Source: DATESG01 sp035270925
GTDB taxonomy: Bacteria; Bacillota_I; Bacilli_A; RFN20; CAG-826
Direction: 5' to 3'
Assembly (NCBI GenBank): GCA_035270925.1
Contig: DATESG010000052.1
Coordinates: 1 to 10,021, forward strand
Length of the DNA: 10,021 nt
Within the stretch, counting starts at the first letter, position 1. The number at the start of each line of letters is the position of its first letter. Shown here piece after piece: positions 1 through 6,681 of the stretch. Both the position numbers and the translations under genes were made by a program. The notes under the pieces are model-generated. The model saw only the letters and a program-made list of their open reading frames with translations. It made no database searches and was not told where the DNA came from.

Positions 1-49
1 GACCCACAGCTTAGAAGGCTGTTGCTCTATCCAACTGAGCTACTGAGAC
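1..49 (-). tRNA. tRNA-Arg (anticodon UCU), 3' part cut off by the window edge
   Basis: Read on the minus strand from base 49, this is the 5' two thirds of a tRNA. A 7-nt acceptor strand (GTCTCAG) is followed by TA at positions 8-9. The D arm is GCTC/GAGC around an AGTTGGATA loop. The anticodon stem ACAGC/GCTGT closes a CTTCTAA loop, which places anticodon TCT at bases 13-15 and so reads AGA arginine codons. The variable loop and T arm lie beyond the window. The gene starts 47 bp after the uvrC stop on the same strand with no convincing terminator between them, so it could be co-transcribed with mutS2-uvrC or use its own promoter. Confidence 0.93.
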
Positions 50-60
50 ATCTTTATAAT

Positions 61-66
61 AGTATA
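61..66 (-). promoter_or_regulatory. possible -10 element for tRNA-Arg
   Basis: The minus strand reads TATACT (5 of 6 to the sigma-A -10 consensus) here. It would start transcription about five bases before the mature tRNA 5' end. No good -35 is visible at 16-18 bp, and the 47-bp gap is so AT-rich that chance matches are likely. Confidence 0.28.
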
Positions 67-96
67 GTAATTAGAATAAAATTTCCATAGTAAAAT

Positions 97-1866
97 TTAT
101 AAATTCACCTGTTCTTCAATTTTGGCTTTTAAAGCCCGCGCGACTTCAATTGGCACAAGTTGGCTTAATTCTTCGATTGAGGCTTTTTTTAAATCATTAA
201 TATCTGGATAGTTTATCGCTAGTGCTTGACGGCGTTTAAGACCTAGACCTTTAACATCATCTAAAATTGATTTGAAAACACCTTTACGCCGCTTGTTACG
301 GTGCGAAGTGATCGCGAAACGATGAACTTCTTCTTGCATGCGCATCAAAAAGAAAAATAGTTGCGAACGGGGATCGATATCAAGAATCTTGCCTTCTTCA
401 TCTAGCAAACCCTTAGTTTGGTGTTTTTCATTTTTGTATAAACCAGCGATTGTAACGTTAAGTCCTAAAGCTGATTTAACTTCTTTGGCGACATTGACCT
501 GACCAATCCCCCCATCCACAATGAGAAGTTCCGGCAAATTAACCTTTTCGGCAAGCTTTTTGGTGTAGTGACGAGTCAAAGCCTCGCGCATTGAGGCGTA
601 ATCATCTTGGCGGTTTTCTTCAGCAAGATTATATTTTCGATATAATTTTTTGTTGCTCTTACCATTGATAAAACACACCATGACTCCAATTGCATCACTA
701 CCTTGCAGGTGCGCATTATCAAATAGATCGATTTGCGTTGGATAAGGTATGTTAAGAATCTTCGATAATTCAATGAGTATTTCATCAGTTTCGTCGATGC
801 GACGAGTATAAAAATGGGCGTTTAAATCATCAATTGTGTTTGTTTGTGCGTTTTTGATTAACGAAAGATTACGTCCTTGACGAGGGACGATAACTTTAGT
901 TTCTAAAACGACGCGCAGATTATTAGCAATTTGCGGGTTACCAATCAAAATTTGTTTAGGTAAGAGTTTATTTTCATAGTATTGAAGGATCAGGTTAGTA
1001 ATCAGATCTTCTTCGGAATCAAATAAGCCGACAACATAAAACTCCTTACCCAAAAGTTTGCCCTTACGATAGAGCATGACGCTGAGACCGAGGTAGCCAT
1101 CTTTCTGCGCAAAGGCAAAAACATCGCGATCAAGTTTATCTTTTATTTCACTAGTTTGACGGGCAAAGACATGTTTTAGCGCATCACCTATTTGTTTATA
1201 ATCTTGCGCATTTTCAAATTTTAGGTCATCGACTGCCGTTTTAAGAAGCCCATCATATTGTCTAATTAAATCTTTGTTGTCACTTTTTAGAAAAGTTGCC
1301 ACTTGCTGGCGGATTTCTCGTTTTTCTTCTTCACTAACTTCTTTAAAGCAATAACCCGCACATTGGCCTAAATGATAATAAAGGCAGGGGCTTTTTTGCA
1401 TCGGTGAACATTTTCTCGTTTTAAAGAGTCGATTAATCAATGTGACAACTTCATATGCGGCGCTCGAATTTGGATATGGCCCAAAATAACTCCAGCGTTT
1501 ATCACTGGCCTTCCGGGCAATTTTAACAACCGGATCGCCTTGTTTACTGAGAGCAATATAAGGATAATGGCTATCATCTTTAAGCAAAATATTATAGCGA
1601 GGGTAATGGGTCTTGATTAAATTTAACTCGAGGATAAAAGCCTCTTTCTCACTCGCCGTTAAAATCGTATCAAAGTCGCAGATGCGTTTAACCATTCCTG
1701 CGACTTTACCAACTTGTGGACGTAAGAAATATTGACTTACTCGTTTTGATAAATCTTTAGCTTTACCGACATAGATGATTTTTCCGTGTTCATCAAACAT
1801 TAAATAAACACCAGGTTGGGTTGGTAAAAGAGCGATTTTTTGTTCAATAATTGCGGTCAATTTCAT
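97..1866 (-). CDS. uvrC: UvrABC excinuclease subunit C
   Basis: This is UvrC, the dual-incision nuclease of nucleotide excision repair, which cuts the damaged strand on both sides of a lesion marked by UvrA-UvrB. At 589 residues it is normal length. An N-terminal GIY-YIG nuclease domain (about 13-95) has PGVY at 18-21, IYVG at 31-34, Arg42 and Glu75. Four cysteines at 153, 161, 169 and 173 match the iron-sulfur cluster site of the family. A UVR segment that binds UvrB lies near 205-235. The RNase H-like second nuclease domain shows Asp383, Asp451 (VDGG) and His515 (HRFAI), matching the family's catalytic triad. Helix-hairpin-helix DNA-binding motifs fill about 535-585. The ATG shares its A with the TAA of mutS2 (TAATG) and no Shine-Dalgarno is visible, so translation is probably coupled. 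All expected catalytic positions are present. Confidence 0.97.
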   Translation of the reverse strand: MKLTAIIEQKIALLPTQPGVYLMFDEHGKIIYVGKAKDLSKRVSQYFLRPQVGKVAGMVKRICDFDTILTASEKEAFILELNLIKTHYPRYNILLKDDSHYPYIALSKQGDPVVKIARKASDKRWSYFGPYPNSSAAYEVVTLINRLFKTRKCSPMQKSPCLYYHLGQCAGYCFKEVSEEEKREIRQQVATFLKSDNKDLIRQYDGLLKTAVDDLKFENAQDYKQIGDALKHVFARQTSEIKDKLDRDVFAFAQKDGYLGLSVMLYRKGKLLGKEFYVVGLFDSEEDLITNLILQYYENKLLPKQILIGNPQIANNLRVVLETKVIVPRQGRNLSLIKNAQTNTIDDLNAHFYTRRIDETDEILIELSKILNIPYPTQIDLFDNAHLQGSDAIGVMVCFINGKSNKKLYRKYNLAEENRQDDYASMREALTRHYTKKLAEKVNLPELLIVDGGIGQVNVAKEVKSALGLNVTIAGLYKNEKHQTKGLLDEEGKILDIDPRSQLFFFLMRMQEEVHRFAITSHRNKRRKGVFKSILDDVKGLGLKRRQALAINYPDINDLKKASIEELSQLVPIEVARALKAKIEEQVNL

Positions 1867-4181
1867 TATTTCAATTCGACAACAGTCGCTCCACCGGCAC
1901 CATCATAAGCGCCTGCTAAATAATATGCTTTGACGTAACTTTGCGTCTTTAAATATTCGTGAACAGCCTTACGGAGGGCGCCACTACCAAATCCATGGAT
2001 AATGCGGACTGTCCCAAACTTTTTACTCAAACAACGGTCAAGATAGCGTGAAAGTTCATTAAGAGCTTCGTCCACTCTTAAACCAATTAAATTTAATTCC
2101 ATTTTCACAGGTGTATCATCAAGCAAAATCGTTTCGACGATTGCTTGTTTTTTAGGTCTGACAAGATTGGCACGGGAAATTTTCACTAATTCCGCCATCT
2201 TGGTTTTAACAGGGAGCCCACTTGTAAGTTGGACCTCCACACGCTTCCCACTGATCTTGATAACTTTGGCGTCACTACCGAGCGTCTCTAAGTGGACATA
2301 ATCACCAACAACGATTTCTTCTTTTTCTTCGTCGACTTGAACTAAAGGCGCGATATCTTCTTGTAGATTGGACTTTAAAGCGATGATTTCATGAGGCTTC
2401 AAGTCGCCTTGGTAGGCTCGCTTTAGCAGTAGGTCAAGTTGTTGTTCTACTTCAAGTTTACGTTCTTCGATTTCTTGAGTATAGTCCTCATCAAATGTCG
2501 CCATTTTAGCTTCTAAACGTTTACGAAGGTTCTCATTTTCTCTGACATGTCTGTCTAATTCTTTTTGACGGACTAATAGTTCCTTATTAACCCTTTCACT
2601 TTTTTCAACCTCTTCATTGAGGCGCGAAAGCGTTTCTTCTACAACAAGATGACCAGCGCCATCCATATAAGATTGAGCGGCTTTAATAATTTGCTCACTA
2701 AGCCCATGTTTGGTCGCAACACTAAGTCCATAACTTTTGCCAGGAAGTCCCAATTTAAAGATATATAGCGGTTTAAGGGCCTTTTCATCAAAAAGCATAC
2801 TCGCATTAATGACCCCCGGTGTTGAGAATGCATAGGTTTTTAATTTACTAAAGTGACTAGATATAACGGCAATTGCCCCGTTTTCTTTAAAGAAATCAAG
2901 GAGCGAAAGCGCCAATGCCTCGCCTTCAACCGGATCAGTTCCAGTTCCTAATTCATCTATTAAAACAAGATCATTTCTTTTGATTCGATTAGTAATATCG
3001 CGAATGTTGCCGATGTGAGCACTGAAGGTTGAAAGGTTATCACTCAGTGATTGTTGATCACCGATATCGGCAAAGATACTTTTAAAATATCCGAGTCTAG
3101 CTTCGCCATCCGTTGGAAGGAGGAGCCCACTTTGATTCATCATGACCAAAAGACCAATTGTCTTAAGTGCGACAGTTTTACCACCGGCATTGGGTCCTGT
3201 GATTACGACTATACGATTAACATCATTAATTTCAAAGGTGTTCGCGACGACAACATTTTCATCAATTAGTGGATGCCGTGCCTTAGGTAAATAGATTTCT
3301 TGGGTCTCGCTAAGATTGGCAACATAGCTATTCGTGGCCCGGCCTAAAAGTCCCTTGGCAAAAACAAAGTCCAGCCGGCCTATTGTTTGGTTATTCTTTA
3401 AAATCGCCTCTTCGTTTAAGAGCATTTCACTAGTTAGTTCCCGTAAAATACGATTAATTTCCATTAATTCTTCATTTTGGGCGTTAATTAGACGATTATT
3501 TAACTCGACGATTTGGCTAGGTTCAATGTAAACAGTTTGGCCAGTTGCACTAATATCATGGATGATTCCATTGACATTATATTTTTCACTAGCCTTAATC
3601 GGAATGACGTAATGGCCATTACGAATAGTGATGATTGAATCACTAATCACGTTTTTATATGTGTTTAAAAGCTCGCCACTGGTGCGGCTAATTTTGTTTT
3701 CAAGTGTGAGAATTTCACGCCTGATTTTCTTTAATGCCGGGGAAGCACTATCTTTAATTGTGAGGTTGGGACTAATGACCGTTTCAATCTTATTGCTAAG
3801 CGCGGTGAGGTCGATAAACTGGGCGATGACTTTGGCTAACAGACTATCTTTAGCGATTTTCGACAAAGCCATCTTCGCGATTTTAATACTTGCTTTAATA
3901 TCGCTATTAATATGATCAAAATCAGCAGGAGTAAGGACGTTCCCAAACCGAGCGCTTTTAAAGGGAATTGTTAAATCACTAGAGTTATTAAGTGGTAGTT
4001 CACCGTGTTGAAAAATATAACTTTGAACTTCTTTCATTAAGGCGAGCTCTTCTTTTAAACTTTGGAGATCTTTAAATAGCGCGAGCGAGGTTGAAAAATC
4101 ACGACCGCGGACCGTTTTAGTATGTGTAGCAAGCTTTGCTCTAATTTCATCAAAGCCAAATATATCAAATATTGATTTCAT
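1866..4181 (-). CDS. mutS2: MutS2/RqcU family ATPase with C-terminal Smr domain
   Basis: This is a MutS2-type protein of 771 residues, close to the usual length. MutS2 lacks the mismatch-recognition domain of MutS. It has been linked to suppression of recombination and, in Bacillus subtilis (RqcU), to splitting of collided ribosomes. Core and lever helices occupy about 1-300. The ABC-type ATPase has Walker A GPNAGGKT at 329-336 and Walker B with signature region LVLIDELGTGTDP at 405-417. A charged coiled coil spans about 515-590, a KOW-like segment about 625-670, and the Smr domain about 694-771 with HGFGSGALR at 729-737. The first Smr motif, normally LDLRG in MutS2, reads LNLIG at 696-700, losing the conserved Asp. 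It is the first gene of a mutS2-uvrC pair. The start ATG has no Shine-Dalgarno and sits 6 bp from an extended -10. Confidence 0.96.
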   Translation of the reverse strand: MKSIFDIFGFDEIRAKLATHTKTVRGRDFSTSLALFKDLQSLKEELALMKEVQSYIFQHGELPLNNSSDLTIPFKSARFGNVLTPADFDHINSDIKASIKIAKMALSKIAKDSLLAKVIAQFIDLTALSNKIETVISPNLTIKDSASPALKKIRREILTLENKISRTSGELLNTYKNVISDSIITIRNGHYVIPIKASEKYNVNGIIHDISATGQTVYIEPSQIVELNNRLINAQNEELMEINRILRELTSEMLLNEEAILKNNQTIGRLDFVFAKGLLGRATNSYVANLSETQEIYLPKARHPLIDENVVVANTFEINDVNRIVVITGPNAGGKTVALKTIGLLVMMNQSGLLLPTDGEARLGYFKSIFADIGDQQSLSDNLSTFSAHIGNIRDITNRIKRNDLVLIDELGTGTDPVEGEALALSLLDFFKENGAIAVISSHFSKLKTYAFSTPGVINASMLFDEKALKPLYIFKLGLPGKSYGLSVATKHGLSEQIIKAAQSYMDGAGHLVVEETLSRLNEEVEKSERVNKELLVRQKELDRHVRENENLRKRLEAKMATFDEDYTQEIEERKLEVEQQLDLLLKRAYQGDLKPHEIIALKSNLQEDIAPLVQVDEEKEEIVVGDYVHLETLGSDAKVIKISGKRVEVQLTSGLPVKTKMAELVKISRANLVRPKKQAIVETILLDDTPVKMELNLIGLRVDEALNELSRYLDRCLSKKFGTVRIIHGFGSGALRKAVHEYLKTQSYVKAYYLAGAYDGAGGATVVELK

Positions 4182-4196
4182 AAACTAATTTTATCA
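4182..4196 (-). promoter_or_regulatory. extended -10 promoter for mutS2-uvrC, probably leaderless
   Basis: On the minus strand TG (4195-4196), one base, then TAAAAT (4188-4193) forms an extended -10 element, and only 6 bp (tagttt) separate it from the mutS2 ATG. Transcription would begin at or within a base or two of the start codon. No strong -35 is visible, which extended -10 promoters tolerate. An overlapping reading, TATGAT ending at 4192, would leave a 5' leader of about five bases, still too short for a Shine-Dalgarno. Confidence 0.6.
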
Positions 4197-4268
4197 TATA
4201 AGCAGTTTAATATAATCTCTTATTGCGTTTAATATCTTGGGGAAAGCATCAAAAAGTGTTCGATAGTA

Positions 4269-4283
4269 TGTTAAAATACCCAT
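4269..4283 (+). promoter_or_regulatory. extended -10 promoter for rnhC, probably leaderless
   Basis: TG (4269-4270), one base, then TAAAAT (4272-4277) makes an extended -10 element followed by 6 bp (acccat) and the rnhC ATG at 4284. The predicted transcription start coincides with the start codon, and no Shine-Dalgarno is present. The geometry is identical to that of the divergent mutS2 promoter. No recognisable -35 lies at 16-18 bp. Confidence 0.6.
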
Positions 4284-5207
4284 ATGGAAACAAAATATAC
4301 AACAATTAAAATAAAAAAGAGTGAGTTTGAAAAATTTAAAGCTCACTATCTTAGATTTGAAATCCCAAATAGCGGAGATTATGTCGTCTTTGCTGCGCTC
4401 GTGGGCAAAACGAAAATCACTGTCTATAGCTCGACGAAAGATCCAAACAATTATAAAGTTTTCTTTACGGGCGTTGCGATTGAGAATGAGGTCGATAAAT
4501 GGAGTCGTTCTCACGTTATTAACACTAACAACCAAGCTAAAAAATCAATCACTAGTAAGGGCTTTATTTTCTATGGTCCCCAGTATGGAAGTGACGAAGT
4601 TGGCTTTGGTGACTTCTTTGGTCCACTTGTCGTTGTCGCCTGTTATTTAGACCAAGAATCTTATCAAAAACTAAGTGATTTTGTCATTACTGATAGCAAA
4701 AAATTAACCGATGATTATATCCGGCTGACAGTTCCCCTCCTTATTAACCGCGTTCCCCATAAAGTAAATATCGTCGATAACACTAAGTTTAATAGCCTCA
4801 CCAAAAAAGGCTACAACATGAATAAAATCAAAGCAATGCTTCACGTTAATGTTTTAAAACTCTTAAAAAACGAAGTAAACATTGCGGCCACTTGCTACAT
4901 TGATCAATTCGCAAGTTATGAAAATTTTGCCAAATATATCGACGGCATGGACCCAATTAAAGACTTAGTCATGAAAGAAAAGGGCGAATCACTTTATCCG
5001 AGTGTGGCCTTAGCTAGTATTTTAGCCCGCTACTACTTCTTAAAAGAAATGGACGCACTTAGTGCGCAGTTTAAGACGAGTATTCCCCTTGGTGCTTCTA
5101 GCCGCGTCGACGAGTTTGCCCTTGAGTTTCAAAAAAAGCACGGAAAATCCGCGCTTGATAAAATCGTTAAACAGAACTTTATTAATTATCAACGTCTACC
5201 GACTTAG
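4284..5207 (+). CDS. rnhC: ribonuclease HIII
   Basis: RNase HIII cleaves the RNA strand of RNA-DNA hybrids, removing R-loops and RNA left in DNA. The 307-residue protein has the usual HIII layout. An N-terminal TBP-like substrate-binding domain covers about 1-90. The type 2 RNase H catalytic domain opens with GSDEVGFGDFFGP at 102-113, where Asp104 and Glu105 are the first two catalytic acids. It continues with TDSKKL at 136-141, YIDQFA at 205-210 (Asp207) and KGESLYPSVALASILAR at 233-249, where Glu235 is the likely fourth acid. The N-terminal domain and the GSDEVG motif separate it from RNase HII. It is the only plus-strand gene in the window, diverges from mutS2, and its last 12 bp overlap the end of the convergent pseudouridine synthase gene. 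It carries a likely antisense terminator for that operon near its 3' end. Confidence 0.96.
   Translation: METKYTTIKIKKSEFEKFKAHYLRFEIPNSGDYVVFAALVGKTKITVYSSTKDPNNYKVFFTGVAIENEVDKWSRSHVINTNNQAKKSITSKGFIFYGPQYGSDEVGFGDFFGPLVVVACYLDQESYQKLSDFVITDSKKLTDDYIRLTVPLLINRVPHKVNIVDNTKFNSLTKKGYNMNKIKAMLHVNVLKLLKNEVNIAATCYIDQFASYENFAKYIDGMDPIKDLVMKEKGESLYPSVALASILARYYFLKEMDALSAQFKTSIPLGASSRVDEFALEFQKKHGKSALDKIVKQNFINYQRLPT
5131..5155 (-). terminator. intrinsic terminator of the ileS-lspA-rluD operon, inside rnhC
   Basis: On the minus strand, 41 bp past the pseudouridine synthase stop, AGCGCGGA (5148-5155) pairs over its full 8 bp (one G-U) with TCCGTGCT (5137-5144) across a 3-nt loop. A run of T follows at once (5131-5136, plus the last stem T). 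This is a classic Rho-independent terminator shape in an AT-rich background. It lies antisense to rnhC codons for roughly Lys284-Leu291, so coding constraint explains part of the T run. Confidence 0.62.
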
Positions 5208-6116
5208 ATTATCAATAATATTCGCAAAGTAATATGGAAGAGGAGCAAATAAGTTCATCTTCCTTTTTGTTGTTGGGTGCGTAAAAATCAACCGTTCAGC
5301 ATGAAGCAATTGCCCAGTTCTATAGAGCGTTTTATTGTTACGGCCATAAAGTGGGTCACCTTCGACAGGATGACCAATATAGGCCATATGGACGCGAATT
5401 TGATGGGTCCGACCGGTCTCGAGTTTAAGTCTGACAAGCGTATGGTTCGCAAAACGTTGAACAACTTCAAAATGGGTGGTCGCGTTTTTTCCTTCATCAA
5501 GATCAATGCCCATTCTCATCCGATTTTGTACGTCGCGTTTAAGTGGAGCAATGATCGTCCCACCTGGTTCTTTAATCACGCCAGTCACAAGCGCAAGATA
5601 AAAGCGTTCAACTTTATGATCTTTAATTTGTCCTGCTAAAAATTTATGTGATTTATCATTTTTACATACAAGTAAAAGTCCGGACGTGTCTTTATCAATC
5701 CGGTGAACAATTCCTGGGCGTTTGACTCCGTTGATTGTTGATAAATCTTTAATATGGAATAAAAGTGCATTGACAAGGGTGTCTTCATAGTGACCATGCG
5801 CGGGGTGGACAACCATCCCTTGTGGTTTGTTAATCACGACAACATCACTATCTTCATAGACAATATCAAGCGCAATATCTTTGGCGACTATATCGCTTTC
5901 TTCCGTGGACATTTCGCCAAATACAATTGTATCATCGAGTTTTAATCTATATGCAGCTTTGCAAGGGTTTTCATTTACAAAAACGAGATTATTTTCAATT
6001 AACGACTGAATGTAGCCACGACTCTTATCCTTATTAATCAATGTTAAAGCTTTGTCGATTCTTAAGCCGACTAAATCTTCAGTGACTTTAATTTTGCTCA
6101 TCTTATTATTATTCAT
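5196..6116 (-). CDS. rluD: RluA-family 23S rRNA pseudouridine synthase (RluD/YlyB type)
   Basis: This enzyme isomerises uridines to pseudouridine in RNA, most likely 23S rRNA given its close relation to RluD. At 306 residues it has an N-terminal S4 RNA-binding domain (about 8-70) and the RluA catalytic domain (about 85-300). The motif HRIDKDTSG at 138-146 contains the catalytic Asp141. INKPQGMVVHP at 95-105 and LETGRTHQIRVHM at 232-244 are further family signatures. It directly follows lspA, as ylyB does in Bacillus subtilis, so it is best seen as the YlyB orthologue; the exact target uridines cannot be read from sequence. The chosen ATG overlaps the lspA stop by 8 bp without a clear Shine-Dalgarno, implying coupling; Met6 (ATG at 6101) is an alternative start. 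Its 3' end overlaps rnhC by 12 bp. Confidence 0.93.
   Translation of the reverse strand: MNNNKMSKIKVTEDLVGLRIDKALTLINKDKSRGYIQSLIENNLVFVNENPCKAAYRLKLDDTIVFGEMSTEESDIVAKDIALDIVYEDSDVVVINKPQGMVVHPAHGHYEDTLVNALLFHIKDLSTINGVKRPGIVHRIDKDTSGLLLVCKNDKSHKFLAGQIKDHKVERFYLALVTGVIKEPGGTIIAPLKRDVQNRMRMGIDLDEGKNATTHFEVVQRFANHTLVRLKLETGRTHQIRVHMAYIGHPVEGDPLYGRNNKTLYRTGQLLHAERLIFTHPTTKRKMNLFAPLPYYFANIIDNLSR
5236..5268 (+). terminator. possible intrinsic terminator for rnhC, inside the rluD gene
   Basis: Twenty-eight bases past the rnhC stop, GGAAGA (5236-5241) can pair with TCTTCC (5258-5263), followed by TTTTTGTTGTT. The stem is only 6 bp and the loop is 16 nt, so it is weaker than the terminator on the other strand. 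The T run also falls opposite Lys/Arg/Asn codons of the pseudouridine synthase gene, so it may be coincidence. Confidence 0.33.
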
Positions 6117-6681
6117 GGCGGGGGTCTTCTACTTTCACGGCTTCTTGTTTTAATTTTGGTTTATTATCATCGATGAAGCCCATGATGATTAAGCCGAATA
6201 AGCCAATGACAAGACACATATCGGCGACATTAAAAATCGGAAAATCGTAATTGCCAAATCTAAAATGTAAGAAATCAACAACACCCGGACGGCCCGTAAA
6301 AAGTTTATAGAAGGCACGATCAATAAAGTTGCCGAAGGTTCCGGCGATGGCAAGTGCCCACGCAGCTTTATATAAAGATGATAACTCTTTGCGTTTAATA
6401 ATACGGTAGGCAAGCATCGCCCCGCCGGCGAATAGGCTAATAAGCACTAAAAATATCGGATAATCGCGCAAGATTGACCACGCTGCCCCCGTATTACGGG
6501 TGTAGGAGAAATAAAAGAAATTATCAATGATTGTGAGCTCGAACCCTGGGCCTTGCGTGGCCTCAAGATGAAGAAACAAGGCTTTACTTGCTTGATCAAC
6601 AATAATAAGCAGGACCACGAGCCAGTAAAAACTAAATAAAAGTTTTTTCCAATTGAGGTTGAAAATTATTTTATTCCTCAT
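6109..6681 (-). CDS. lspA: lipoprotein signal peptidase (signal peptidase II)
   Basis: LspA is a membrane aspartyl protease that removes the signal peptide from diacylglyceryl-modified prolipoproteins. Numbered from the chosen ATG the protein has 190 residues and four hydrophobic segments, near 17-32, 75-93, 101-118 and 151-170. Family motifs are VDQ with Asp29, NTGAAWS at 63-69, GNFIDR with catalytic Asp121, and FNVADM with catalytic Asp154. The ATG at 6681 is chosen because GGAG (6688-6691) sits 6 bp upstream. A TTG four codons earlier would overlap that Shine-Dalgarno. The start overlaps the end of ileS by 11 bp and the stop lies inside the start of the pseudouridine synthase gene, so all three genes form one tightly packed operon. 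A charged tail of about 20 residues follows the last membrane segment. No lipoprotein substrate is encoded in the window. Confidence 0.95.
   Translation of the reverse strand: MRNKIIFNLNWKKLLFSFYWLVVLLIIVDQASKALFLHLEATQGPGFELTIIDNFFYFSYTRNTGAAWSILRDYPIFLVLISLFAGGAMLAYRIIKRKELSSLYKAAWALAIAGTFGNFIDRAFYKLFTGRPGVVDFLHFRFGNYDFPIFNVADMCLVIGLFGLIIMGFIDDNKPKLKQEAVKVEDPRHE

Noticed and set aside
70..100. AAATTT/AAATTT hairpin downstream of uvrC as a terminator
   Set aside because: The stem is six A-T pairs only, with no run of T long enough to follow; in this composition such pairings arise by chance.
3051..3915. Plus-strand open frames of 65-95 codons opposite mutS2 (also others opposite uvrC, rluD and ileS)
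   Set aside because: They are antisense shadows of well-recognised genes, lack ribosome binding sites and show no recognisable protein motif.
4194..4535. 113-codon minus-strand open frame across the start of rnhC
   Set aside because: It is antisense to the conserved RNase HIII reading frame and covers both divergent promoters; nothing supports translation.
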